This document shows, piece after piece, positions 37,276 through 50,114 of a stretch of DNA of 64,000 bases (positions within the stretch are counted from its first letter, which is position 1; each line of letters begins with the position of its first letter). Origin of the DNA: Gordionus sp. m RMFG-2023 (taxonomy: Eukaryota > Nematomorpha > Gordioida > Chordodea > Parachordodidae). Location: the NCBI RefSeq assembly GCF_954871325.1, contig NC_088779.1, positions 12,216,846 through 12,280,845 of the forward strand. Direction: 5' to 3'. The notes under the pieces were generated by a model. The model had not been told where the DNA came from. It made no database searches and saw nothing but the letters and a program-made list of their open reading frames with translations. The position numbers were made by a program, and so were the translations under genes.

Positions 37276-40200
37276 GAAATTACTCTGCAAAGAATGTAAA
37301 AAAGTTATCAATTCTGACGCATGTATTTGCAAGACCTGTGATACATGGGTTCATAAGTGTTGCCTCAGTGTACCTGATAAATCTTATAGAACTTGGGCTT
37401 TATTACAAGCACCATATTTTTGCAGATATTGTTATAAAATAGAAGACTCATTTATGAGATTAAAAATATCCCCTGATGTATCAACGTCTAACAATGAATT
37501 AGCCTTAATTAGCATGTACTACAAGCATCCCTCTCGTGAAAATGATAATCAATATGTAGGGAAATTAGATAAAATTTCTAAAAAATTGCTTGAAGCTCTT
37601 CGCCCGGAACTACTTAAAAGGTATTCACCTAGGTCTTGCATAGGAGATGGAAACTGCTGCTATAGAGCGCTTTCATTGGCAATTTATGGTGATGAAATTC
37701 ATCATTTATATATAAGATGCGTAACTGCCATAGAAATGATACTTTATAAGTCAACATACGATATAAATTCTGCCCTATATATATTAAGCAAAAAATACAA
37801 TGACCTAAATATTTGGGACACTATTTATGATCAATTATTAAAGGACGTTTTGACGCCGATTGAAGGGTGGGCCGAGATGGCTCATTTATATGCTGCAAGC
37901 GCAGCTTTACAGATAGGAATTGGGTCCTATCACTTAAATGAAATGATTGTTGCTCATGAAACCAAAGATAATAATCCATATAATCGTGAGGTTTATGGAA
38001 GATCTGTACCTATATGGCAACCAGTGGGCATTAATATTTTATGGACAAAAACCTCAATAGGGATAATGCTATGTAATCATATAATATATCTGCAACCTGT
38101 ATGTAAGACATATAGGGTAAAGAATGATGATAAAGATATTTTGGATATCGAATGTGATAAATATATATATGACCATACTTATTATGATTTTCAAAAGTCT
38201 CCACCAACACTCTCTGATGATGGTTCATATATTTCGAGCGAAGAATTTGATTTCTTAGGTATATATCCATTTAAAAAAAATGATAATAAAACCGTGGTTA
38301 AATCGATACCATATAATATTACCAATAATTTGAAAACATCACAAGCAAATGAATTTAATGAAGAAATATTAAAAGATTACTCAGATATTTCAGATGAGGA
38401 TTTATTGAAAATAATAAAAACAGATATATTAGATATATATTATATATCATATATTTCACTTGAACAATCTGTGAAGTATATAGATATTGTTCCAATATAT
38501 CCATATAAAGTCGATTTGACAGATATAAAGGATATTAAATCGGAAAGGATATACGATGACTATGATTATGAATTGCCGTCACCAAGATTGTGGAATAATA
38601 AAAGAATAATACATTCCACGCCTATAAAAGATAAAAATTTAGTGGCTTTTACCGCTAATATATCCGATATTTTAAATGAAGATCTTGTGAAATATTCAGA
38701 TATCCTTTCTAAAGGTTTACATAAAAAAGAAGAATTATTAAATAAGTCTTTTGAAGATATGAAGGTTAATAAGCTAATAAAGCATGATTCCCTAGATGAT
38801 AACTGTATTGATAGTGTAATATACACTAAGAATCATTGTAAAGGATTTACATACAATGAATTATTGAATATGTTATTGAAACCAGAAAATATTCTAGAAT
38901 CAATTCCACAAGGGACTAAAAATAATACTTTTTTTATTGTAAACAATAGTATTAATTTAAAAATGAATAAGGATGGTTTAAAAAGTTGTTTCCCCGATGA
39001 TTGTGGAGCATGGACAGGTAAAAAAACGGGTGGTAGTAACCGTTATTTTGATTTAGAAAATGGCGAAAGAAAAGGTCCATATATAATGATAGATAAAGTA
39101 TTTTACATATTAAGAAAAATACATAATTCTAATCATAGATGTACTATAAACCCTCAACCTAATTTAAATAATGTAGTTTGCTTATGTCAATATAGTTGTA
39201 CATTAAAAAAGGATCTAAAATATAGAAAAAAAATATCATATTTGAAGATATTGCAAGATGAAAGTTCTTTGAAAATAGAACCTACTTTTTTAGTAGAATA
39301 CATAGGAATATATCCTGGTAAACTGAGGCATGGGAATAGGAAATATGAGAATATTATATATATTCGTACGCCTCCTAGCGTTATAAAGAAAATTAAAAAG
39401 GTTGTTATAGATAAACCTACAAGAAAAATTTACAAGGAATTTATAGTTTCAAAAGATATATATAATATACCAAGAAATACAAAACAAATAAGAAACTTAA
39501 AATATAACGAATTGCACAAAAATGATACCGATTATAGTAGCAATTTCGCAGATCAAGTTCTGTTAATTTTAAATAATATAAATGATTATCCGATAATCAA
39601 AAATATATGTATAAGACCTGATAAAGTTATAGCTATAGTACTTTATACTCGTTTAATGCTTGAAAATATAAAATTTTGTTGTACGGGAAAGCAACGAAGT
39701 ATTCTTAGCGTTGATAAAACCTACAATTTAAGCGAACTCTTTGTGACGCCTACTGTGTTCAAGCATATAGCTCTTTGTAAAACGGGGTTGAAAGATAAAG
39801 TACATCCATTATTTTTCGGTCCAATATTTTTGCACGGTAATTCAGATTACCGGACATATAATATATTTTTTTCTGAGCTACAGGGTGTTTTTAAAAAGCA
39901 CCAAATTAATGTGGAGAATATTATTTTCGGATCCGACGAAGAATTTGCCATGGTTTCGGCTTTACGTAAAAATTTTAATACTTCCAAACATTTATTATGC
40001 ACACTTCACATGAGGAGAAATTTGTCAATCTCTTTGAAAAATAGTCAAGGGGTCCCTATGAGATTAAGAGAATATATAAGTAATATGATTTTTGGTGAAA
40101 ATGGAATAATATATTCCACTGATGACATTATGTTTAGAAAAAAAATGTTAAAATTTCGAAATATTTGCATAGTTAATAAATATGATAAATTTCTTAAGAA

Positions 40201-40630
40201 TATGTTTAAAAGTTTCGAAAAAAAACTTTATGAATACGTGTATATACCTTTAAAGAACAAGTTTATATCACAAGTTTATACTAATAACAACAGTGAATCA
40301 ATGAATAGTGTCCTAAAGATGATGATAAAAAAGGTTGTTCCTTTGCATACATTAATAACCATTATATCCGACCAAGTCTTTTACTATGAAAAAGAATTAG
40401 AACGAGCAGTAATTGGACTAGGAGATTATTATATCGATTGTGATTTAAGTAAACATGATAGGGTATCCCTTTTAAAATTTGTAAAGGAATCTACAGCTGA
40501 AGTAGGTTCAAATAATCATAAATCAACAACAATCTCTAAATATATTACATCGTCATATGGTAAAATAACGCTGATGAGACCTAAAGGTTCGAAAAAACTA
40601 TCTCAATTTAGAAGATCTAGAAAATTTTAA
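37276..40630 (+). CDS. Zinc-finger/OTU/MULE-DDE transposase of giant element
   Basis: The open frame runs unbroken from an AG acceptor at 37,275 (phase 2, same position as in the 27.6-kb gene) to TAA at 40,630. The first in-frame ATG is at 37,454 (1,058 residues from there), but the finger CKECKK...CKTCDTWVHKCC...FCRYCY lies upstream of it and is clearly part of the protein, so an upstream exon supplies the start. Numbering from 37,454: OTU protease with GDGNCCYRALSLAIYG (D65, C68) and NHIIYLQP (H209); acidic linker about 230-480; Cys-containing W/Y region about 510-600; Mutator-like DDE domain about 740-1000 with SVDKTYNLSELFVT (D754), FGSDEEFAMV (D828), LLCTLHMRRN and NNNSESMNSVLK (E948). 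All three catalytic acids are present with MULE-like spacing (73 and 119). It should cut and join the 29-kb element's ends in the nucleus. The role of the OTU part is unknown, perhaps self-processing or deubiquitination. No damage is seen. Confidence 0.9.
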
Positions 40631-42069
40631 AAAAAATTATAAAGTTTATTAAATAATATGGCGTGAAGGATCACGAAAAACATATGTGCTTTTGATGGCG
40701 TGATAGATCATGAGGAGATAAAATAAATAATTTATGGCGAGAAAGGTCATTAAAGCACTAAAATGTATTCTATGACGAGATCGAATATGGGACACCAAAT
40801 TAATGCTTTTATTGGGGATAAAAACTATGAGGAGACAAAGATTTACATAGTTTCGATATCTGTCGATTGACCCTCGCATTATGGCAATTAAATCTTGGTA
40901 AATTATATTCTTATTTATTTATAATTTTATTGAATAAACAAAAACAATATAGCAAGGTTTATAGGGCTTAATGGGGAATTTTTTAAATATATATGACGCC
41001 TACTAAATATTTAAATATATTGTAACCTGCCCGTAATATACCTCTATAATTATTTGATTGATTTAATATTAGATTCAAAGTTTAATTTATAATAATTTGA
41101 GATAATTTGTTAGGTATCAAGATATTAATATAATTATATATAAGATTACAGATGATAATATTTATATTTTCCATGATGAGAAATGTGATGAAGGCACGAT
41201 ATATATGTCCATACCGATAAAAGTCATAGGGACATAAAATAAGTGATTTGAATGTGAAAAAAATTATGAGGGGAAAAAGGCCACCGTAGATAGTTATGTA
41301 GCACTGATAAATTAATATGGTACTAACGATGATGGTAAATTAATTTTTTGTATTATATTTATTTTTCTTTATAAATATATTATATAATATATAATATGAA
41401 TATAGTGAGATTTATTATGATCGAAGATTAGAGGTCTTCATTGAGATAATTTCTAAATAAAATCGGCTACCACGTCTTTTGTTTTAAAAATTTGCTCATT
41501 AAAAAATTGTCCTACCAATTTATATATGTTCTAATTTTGAATAATATGACTTGACCCGCTCACCGAATTAAATTTATTTTAACATTTCTGTTATCTCTAT
41601 ATAATTGAATTAATGTTAAATGCAAAATATATTTGTAAAATATTTTAATAATTTGAGATAATTTTTCAGGTTTATAGGTATTAATTTATATTAAAATACA
41701 CATAGTGTACAAGATAAATAAGAGGGGAATTAATAAATTTAGAAATATTGAGATTCTTTTAGCCATGGCATACCACTCACTAATTTTATTTTAAAAATAT
41801 GACATTTTAATATGTTATTAGAATGATCGACAAAGAATATTAGAGGGAATTGATATATGAATCTAAGCGTAATTCGGATCTACCTACCCGAGCTTCGAAT
41901 AAGACAAAAGGATTTATGGTATAACTTATTTTCATTTTAAAATTATGACACAAAATATATATTTTATAAAATGCATTCATAAAAGCCTCGTATGAAAATT
42001 TCGTATGGAGTTAAAAAGGTTCCCAGCATGATGATCAAAACAACTTATTAAATATTTTACTATTTTAGT
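40631..42069. other. 3' flank of transposase gene
   Basis: Degenerate copies of a GGCGAGAAAGGTCATGAGG motif are scattered over 40,660-41,290, with one perfect ATGGCGAGAAAGGTCAT at 40,734-40,750 matching the 3' flank of the other OTU gene. Beyond that the DNA is A/T-rich, with no gene. Confidence 0.5.
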
Positions 42070-42495
42070 TATGTAATTTTTTGAAAATTAATGAATGTAT
42101 ATTTTGTAAATTTATGAACTAAATTAATTATTTATAATAAATATATATATTTAAAAAATAATGGGTCAATAATTATGTTATTTTCTAAATATATATTTAC
42201 ATTTTTTTTATTCTTATATGTTGAAATTGTAAAATAAATAACCTAATTAATATCTAAATAGTCTTTTTTTTTTGATATATAGAGAGGATTATGTCTATAA
42301 ATGATCAAAATTGTAGTCAATTTTATAAATATAATAAGAATAAAATGATATATTATAATAGGTGTTAATGTTTAAATTTTGTTTTCAAGGAAATATAGTG
42401 TAAATGTATGGTAAAATAGTTGATAAAATCTAATTTGATTGCCGAAGTTTATTTATTATCATCATTTTGTTTATATCACAGTTAAGTTATCATAA
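42070..42495 (-). repeat. Inner unique part of right TIR
   Basis: Reverse-complement match of 22,106-22,510; see that entry for shared landmarks. The two differ by several small indels and about 15-20 percent of bases, which suggests an old element or relaxed arms. Confidence 0.75.
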
Positions 42496-45400
42496 TATAA
42501 CGTTAATTACGGCAATTCTTAGTTTAGTTATTTTAATTTTACCTTATATAAGGCAATTCGTAGTTTAGTTATTTTAATTTAACATTAAATACCGCAATTC
42601 GTAGTTTATTCATTATAATAAACCATTATATAAGGCACTTCGTCGTTTACTAATTTTAATATATCATTAAATACGGCAATTCGCAGTTTAGTCATTTTAT
42701 TTTAACATTAAATACGGCAATTCGCAGTTTAGTCATATTAATTTAACATCATATACTGTTTAGAAAATTTAATTTAACATTATATACGGCTATTAGTAGT
42801 TTAGTCATTATAATTAACAACCACAATTCGTAGTTTAGTCATTATAATTTAACATTAAAAATCGCAATTAGTAGTTTAGTCATTATAATTTAACATTATA
42901 TAACGGCAATTCACGGTTTAGTCATTTTATTTTAACATCATATACTGTTTAGACATTTTAATTTAACATTAAATACGGCAATTCGTAATTTACTTAATTT
43001 AATTTAACATTATAAACCGCAATTCGTAGTTTAGTCATTTTAATTTAACATAATATACTGTTTAGAAAATTTAATTTAACATTAATTACGGCAATGCGTA
43101 GTTTAGTCATTTTAATTTAACATTAAATATGGCAATTCGTAGTTTACTCATTATAATTTAACATCAACAACCGCAATTCGTAGTTTAGTCATTATAATTA
43201 AACATTAAATACGGCAATTGGCAGTTTAGTCATTTTAATTTAACATCATATACTGTTTAGAAAATATAATTTAACATTAATTACGGCAATTCGTAGTTTA
43301 GTCATTTTAATTTAACATTATATACGGCAATTCGCAGTTTAATCATTTTAATTTAACATCATATACTGTTTAGAAAATTTAATTTAACATTATATACGGC
43401 AATTCGTAGTTTAGTCATTATAATTTAACATTAACAATCGCAATTAGTAGTTTAGTGTATATAATTAAACATTATATAACGGCAATTCGCAGTTTAGTCA
43501 TTTTATTTTAACATCATATACTGTTTAGACATTTTAATTTAACATTAAATACGGCAATTCGTAGTTTACTTAATTTAATTTAACATTATAAACCGCAATT
43601 CGTAGATTAGTCATTTTAATTTAACATAATATACTGTTTAGAAAATTTAATTTAACATTAATTACGGCAATGCGTAGTTTAGTCATTTTAATTTAACATT
43701 AAATATGGCAATTCGTAGTTTACTCATTATAATTTAACATCAACAACCGCAATTCGTAGTTTAGTCATTATAATTAAACATTAAATACGGCAATTGGCAG
43801 TTTAGTCATTTTAATTTAACATCATATACTGTTTAGAAAATATAATTTAACATTAATTAAGGCAATTAGTAGTTTAGTCATCTTAATTTAACATTATATA
43901 ACGGCAATTCGCAGTTTAGTCATTATAATTAAACATTAAATACTGTTTAGAAAATTTAACATTAATTACGGCAATTCGTAGTTTAGTCATTTTAATTTAA
44001 CATTAAATATGGCAATTCGTAGTTTACTAATTATAATTTAACATTAACAACCGCAATTCGTAGTTTAGTCATTTTTATTTAACATATAATACGGCAATTC
44101 GCAGTTTAGTCATTTTAATTTAACATCATATACTGTTTAGAAAATTTAATTTAACATTAATTACGGCAATTCGTAGTTTAGTCATTTTAATTTAACATTA
44201 AATACGGCAATTCGTATTTTACTTAATTTAATTTAACATTATAAACCGCAATTCGTAGTTTAGTCATTTTAATTTAACATAATATACTGTTTAGAAAATT
44301 TAATTTAACATTAATTACGGCAATTCGTAGTTTAGTCATTTTAATTTAACATTATATAATGGCAATTCGCAGTTTAGTCATTTTAATTTAACATAAAATA
44401 CGGCAATTCGTAGTTTAGTCACTTTATTTTAATATTAAATACGGCAATTCGTAGTTTAGTCTCTTTATTTTAAGATTAGATACGGCAATTAGTAGTTTAG
44501 TCACTTTATTTTAACATTAAATACGGCAATTCGTAGTTTAGTCATTTTAATTTAACATTATATACGGCAATTCGCAGTTTAGTCATTTTAATTTAACATT
44601 ATATACGGCAATTCGCAGTTTAGTCATTTTAATTTAACATCATATACTGTTTAGAAAATTTAATTTAACATTATATACGGCAATTCGTAGTTTAGTCATT
44701 ATAATTTAACATTAACAATCGCAATTAGTAGTTTAGTGTATATAATTAAACATTATATAACGGCAATTCGCAGTTTAGTCATTTTATTTTAACATCATAT
44801 ACTGTTTAGACAATTTAATTTAACATTAAATACGGTAATTCGTAGTTTACTTAATTTAATTTAAGATTATAAACCGCAATTCGTAGTTTAGTCATTATAA
44901 TTTAACATTAAATATGGCAATTCGTAGTTTAGTCAATTTAATTTAACATAATATACTCATTACGGCAATTCGTTGTTTAGTCATTTTAATTTAACATTAT
45001 ATAACGGCAATTCGTAGTTTACTAATTTTAATTTATCATTAAATGCGGCAATTCGCAGTTTAGGCATTTTATTTTAACATTAAATGCGGCAATTCGCAGT
45101 TTAGTCATTTTATTTTAACATTAAATACGGCAATTCGCAGTTTAGTCATTTTAATTTAACATAAAATACGGCAATTCGTAATTTATTCATTTTAATTTAA
45201 CATTAAATACCGCAATTCGTAGTTTATTTATTATATTTAAACATTATATATGGCAATTCGTAGTTTACTCATTTTAATTTATCATTAAATACGGCAATTC
45301 GCAGTTTAGTCATTTTATTTTAACATTAAATACAGCAATTCGCAGTTTATTTATTTTATTTTAACATTAAATACGGCAATTCGTAGTTTAGTCATTTTAA

Positions 45401-47616
45401 TTTAACATTAATTACAGCAATTGGTAGTTTAGTCATTATAATTTAACATTAACAACCGCAATTGGTAGTTTAGTCATTATAATTTAACATTATATAACGG
45501 CAATTCGCAGTTTAGTCATTTTATTTTAACATCATATACTGTTTAGACATTTTAATTTAACATTAAATACGGCAATTCGTAGTTTACTTAATTTAATTTA
45601 ACATTATAAACCGCAATTCGTAGATTAGTCATTTTAATTTAACATAATATACTGTTTAGAAAATTTAATTTAACATTAATTACGGCAATGCGTAGTTTAG
45701 TCATTTTAATTTAACATTAAATATGGCAATTCGTAGTTTACTCATTATAATTTAACATCAACAACCGCAATTCGTAGTTTAGTCATTATAATTAAACATT
45801 AAATACGGCAATTGGCAGTTTAGTCATTATAATTTAACATCATATACTGTTTAGAAAATATAATTTAACATTAATTACGGCAATTAGTAGTTTAGTCATT
45901 TTAATTTAACATTATATAACGGCAATTCGCAGTTTAGTCATTATAATTAAACATTAAATACTGTTTAGAAAATTTAACATTAATTACGGCAATTCGTAGT
46001 TTAGTCATTTTAATTTAACATTAAATATGGCAATTCGTAGTTTACTTAATTTAATTTAACATTATAAACCGCAATTCGAGTCATTTTAATTTAACATAAT
46101 ATACTGTTTAGAAAATTTAATTTAACATTAATTACGGCAATTCGTAGTTTAGTCATTTTAATTTAACATTATATAATGGCAATTCGCAGTTTAGTCATTT
46201 TAATTTAACATAAAATACGGCAATTCGTAGTTTAGTCACTTTATTTTAATATTAAATACGGCAATTCGTAGTTTAGTCTCTTTATTTTAAGATTAGATAC
46301 GGCAATTCGTAGTTTAGTCACCTTATTTTAACATTAATTACGGCAATTCGTAGTTTAGTCATTTTAATTTAACATTATATACGGCAATTCGCAGTTTAGT
46401 CATTTTAATTTAACATCATATACTGTTTAGAAAATTTAATTTAACATTATATACGGCAATTCGTAGTTTAGTCATTATAATTTAACATTAACAATCGCAA
46501 TTAGTAGTTTAGTGTATATAATTAAACATTATATAACGGCAATTCGCAGTTTAGTCATTTTATTTTAACATCATATACTGTTTAGACAATTTAATTTAAC
46601 ATTAAATACGGCAATTCGTAGTTTACTTAATTTAATTTAAAATTATAAACCGCAATTCGTAGTTTAGTCATTATAATTTAACATTAAATATGGCAATTCG
46701 TAGTTTAGTCTATTTAATTTAATATAATATACTCATTAATTACGGCAATTCGTTGTTTAGTCATTTTAATTTAACATTATATAACGGCAATTCGTAGTTT
46801 ACTAATTTTAATTTATCATTAAATGCGGCAATTCGCAGTTTAGGCAGTTTATTTTAACATTAAATGCGGCAATTCGCAGTTTAGTCATTTTATTTTAACA
46901 TTAAATACCGCAATTCGCAGTTTAGTCATTTTAATTTAACATAAAATACGGCAATTCGTAATTTATTCATTTTAATTTAACATTAAATACCGCAATTCGT
47001 AGTTTATTCATTATATTTAAACATTATATATGGCAATTCGTAGTTTACTTAATTTAATTTAACATTATAGACCGCAATTCGTAGTTTAGTCATTTTAATT
47101 TAACATAATATACTGTTTAGAAAATTTAATTTAACATTAATTACGGCAATTCGTAGTTTAGTCATTTTAATTTAACATTATATAACGGCAATTCGCAGTT
47201 TAGTCATTTTAATTTAACATAAAATACGGCAATTCGTAGTTTAGACACTTTATTTTAATATTAAATACGGCATTTCGTAGTTTAGTCTCTTTATTTTAAG
47301 ATTAGATACGGCAATTCGTAGTTTAGTCACTTTATTTTAAGATTAGATACGGCAATTCGTAGTTTAGTCATTTTATTTTAACATTAAATACGGCAATTCG
47401 CAGTTTAGTCATTTTAATTTAACATAAAATACGGCAATTCGTAGTTTATTCTATTTAATTTAACATTATATACGGCAATTCGTAGTTTAGTCATCCAATC
47501 TTCCATAATTTTATCTAAATTTAACATTAATTTACGCAATTCGTAGTTTAGACATGGCAATTCGCAATTTACCTGGCAATTCGTAGTTTATAGCAATTCG
47601 CAGTTTAGTCATGACC
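42496..47616 (-). repeat. Right TIR satellite array
   Basis: About 120 units of the same 38-42 bp repeat in opposite orientation (core ACGGCAATTCGTAGTTTAGT). It shows strong higher-order structure. A unit variant with GGCAATGCGTAGTTT occurs near 43,090, 43,668 and 45,685, and a TTTAAGATTAGATACGG variant near 44,470, 46,285, 47,298 and 47,340. Long segments (for example about 43,500-44,000 and 45,530-46,020) are nearly identical, indicating unequal exchange or replication slippage. A CATATACTGTTTAGAAAATT spacer unit is private to this arm. The outer 130 bp match the left terminus. Confidence 0.9.
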
Positions 47617-47624
47617 CAAAGAAA
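47617..47624. repeat. Target-site duplication, right copy
   Basis: CAAAGAAA, identical to 18,391-18,398. Confidence 0.7.
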
Positions 47625-47788
47625 TGTTACGCACGGAGGTGGTTCCAGTGAATACAAATGGAATTCCGAGTGATCGGCTAGCGATAAATGCAAATAGAAT
47701 TAGGGGTGATAGGATGCCCGCAGAAAATATAGTGACGGAGGTGATTCAGAATAAGATGGAGGACATGTTAATAAATGCGCAGGAATAA
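47625..47788 (+). other. Coding-like remnant right of giant element
   Basis: Open for about 54 codons on the plus strand and ending in TAA at about 47,788. Base composition is like the stretch on the far side of the giant element (17,990-18,390). No family recognised; possibly part of a retroelement fossil. Confidence 0.35.
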
Positions 47789-47960
47789 CGTTTTTTTATT
47801 TGGATTTTTTATTAAAATAAAAAATGTTATAGTTGTAGTATTAGTTTTTTAAAAAATTTAGTGTGATATAAATAGTTTTTGATAATTTAAATAAATATAT
47901 ATATGTATTTTGTATTTATCGCAAAAATTGTGGCATGTACCCCGGATTTTACCACTAAAA

Positions 47961-48040
47961 GGGGCATGTTATATTATGCTATGGCATGTTATATTATGCT
48001 ATGGCATGTTATATTATGCTATGGCATGTTATATTATGCT
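47961..48040. repeat. 20-bp minisatellite, four copies
   Basis: ATGGCATGTTATATTATGCT repeats four times without a break (the first copy begins GGGG in place of ATGG). Identity between copies implies recent expansion. Confidence 0.9.
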
Positions 48041-48830
48041 ATAATATAATAATAAATAATTATTTATTTTTATTATACAATTAATAATTGATAAAAAATA
48101 TATGAGTTTTTTAAAAAAAGCAATGATTAAGATTTTTTTGTTTGAAAAATCGAAAAATAAAATAAAGAAAATATAAAAAAACTATATTGTGTACTAGCGT
48201 CTAATTCTAATTAAGTAAGTATAAGCATCTTAGTCAATATCAAGGTAATTGATAAAAGTACTCCAATAATTCTGGCCAATGTGTCTAATTATAATTAAGT
48301 AAGTATAAGTGTCTTAGTCAATATCAACTAATTTATCTAACAATTCTGGTTGATAGTTCTCAACTAATCATATATTAACTTCAAAATCTTTTAACGTTCC
48401 GAATTCTTCTTTAAAAACTTCCTAATTGATTACTATCTTGATACCTAATATCATGCACAAAAAGTTATATGACAAGTTAAAAATATTAGTAGAGGAAGAT
48501 AATTCTCCGGAAAAACTCGCTGGACAACTATTCCTTGGAGAAATTGTAATAGAATCAATTAACCTCAAAGGCGATTAATAATATGATTAATTGTATTCAA
48601 ATATATTGTTATTTGTGTATGATGATTAATTGATGTATTTAGATTAATTTGTAAAAGATAAATAAACTGAAGTTCAAAATATATTAAGATAGTTAAAAAT
48701 ATAATAAATTGTATATAGAAAAAAATCCTTCCAAAATAGATCCCAGGAAAATTCTCGAGGAGAAAATTTACTACGAAATTAATTTACTCAAAAAATAATT
48801 TCCCGGAAAATAATTTCCTAGAAAAAGAGA
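48041..48830. other. AT-rich intergenic DNA
   Basis: A phrase GTCTAATTATAATTAAGTAAG occurs twice (about 48,210 and 48,283, with one difference), forming a 75-bp partial duplication. A TTTCC-N-GGAAA cluster lies at 48,725-48,830. No gene. Confidence 0.4.
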
Positions 48831-48839
48831 AAATTGTTA

Positions 48840-50040
48840 TAAGTGGGGGTGCTATGATATATAAATAGAAAGCCGAACTTCTAAATACGTTGAGTTTGAC
48901 TACTATAATTATATTCCCTTTTCGTTCGAATGACAATAATATTAAGTGTGAGTGTAGAGGGGGGGGGGCATACAATACTAGACAATATGCGAAAAATGTG
49001 TGAGGAATTGTGGATTTAGCTTTATTGAAAAATTATACCACAAAAAAATAATGTAACTAGTATAGTTATTTTTTGCTTCAATTGTAGAAGAGAGCATCAT
49101 GTAGTTTAAGTGAGTTAATATAATATAAAGAATAATAACGGAAAACAAATTTTTCGATTCAAAAATATCACTTGAATAGTGCGATTATGAATATTTCTAA
49201 ATAGAAAAACCATTAAATGGTGTGTGAGAGATATAAATCACTGAAAGCAAAAATTAACATAGCGCTGAAAGTTGACAATATGGCAAATTGAAATATAGCA
49301 AAGAAGAGATGAAATGACACATGTAAAAAGTATATTGTGTGGAGGTAGTGATGAATATTTAAAAAATATGGAAATGATGAAGTACCCCAGTGTTAATGTA
49401 GTATGAATAGCAAGGTTATAAAATAGGGGAATTACCCAGAGGAGACACAGAAATTTAAGCATAATAATTTTTTTATTAAAAAAAAGGAGTGCTGGTGAAA
49501 CAAACTGAGAAGAAGAGTTAGCTAGATTGGAAGAACAAATCTGAAGTTAAAAAAGAAATATGGAACAAAATTGGAAGATAAAGGAGTTAAGCTAAAACAA
49601 AGTCAAATCAAGTTCACTTAAAATTAGATAACAAATATTGATAGAAGGGTTTTTTTGAAATTGGGTTGATTAGAAAGTGACGATTTACAAATATATTAGT
49701 ATAAAAGAGATATGAGAATCATGCTTAAAGTGAAAAAGGAGGTTTAATGTACATATTACCTCTATAATTAAAAAATAAGAATGTAATTTGTTTTATCCAA
49801 TGACATATAATAATAATGTCATTGGTTTTAAGCATAATTCAAAATTTTATATATTAGATTTATATTATAATAAAAGGAGCCAAACCACTCATAGGTTTCT
49901 TTCTTACAATTCTTTTAAAGGTAAATTAAAATATTATATTGTTTTTATTTGTATGTGTTTGATGCGATTATCGAGAAATAGCCTTGCACAAAACAAGTTG
50001 ATAAATGAAAAAAAAAAGGATAATTAAATAATTCTAAAGT
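48840..50040 (+). mobile_element. Possible LTR-retroelement fossil
   Basis: Purine-rich plus strand with one zinc-knuckle-like CX2CX4H motif (about 49,078-49,110), similar in style to the relic at 14.75-17.8 kb. No protease, reverse transcriptase or LTR pair was found. Very broken and old if real. Confidence 0.25.
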
Positions 50041-50114
50041 GAAATTGCTTTGATATCATCAAGCACAAGTGATTTTATCAGTTTCTATTTGGGAAAGGGG
50101 CAGATAAATCCAAG

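Larger units (their letters stand above)
18399..47616. mobile_element. Giant 29.2-kb MULE-like DNA transposon
   Basis: The left end (GGCCATGACTAAA...) and the reverse complement of the right end (GGTCATGACTAAA...) match almost base for base over the first 200 bp, including parts that are not satellite (for example TAGATAAAATTATGGAAGAT). From there both arms become about 41-bp satellite arrays in opposite orientation, and then both continue into matching unique DNA (about 22,105-22,510 against 42,070-42,495). An identical 8-bp repeat flanks the whole. Inside is one intact-looking transposase gene with OTU and DDE domains and a related OTU gene. Mutator-like elements with long or tandem-repeat TIRs and captured protease domains are known in other groups, but this combination and size are unusual. 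It contains several later insertions. Alternative: two independent inverted satellite arrays around a locus. The matching ends and flanking repeat argue against this. Confidence 0.82.

Noticed and set aside
38031-38826. Minus-strand ORFs of 79 and 86 codons
   Set aside because: They lie fully inside the transposase gene on the opposite strand and show no family features.
18399-47616. Polinton/Maverick-type virus-like element
   Set aside because: The size would fit, but no capsid, DNA polymerase, integrase or packaging gene is recognisable. The only transposase is Mutator-like.
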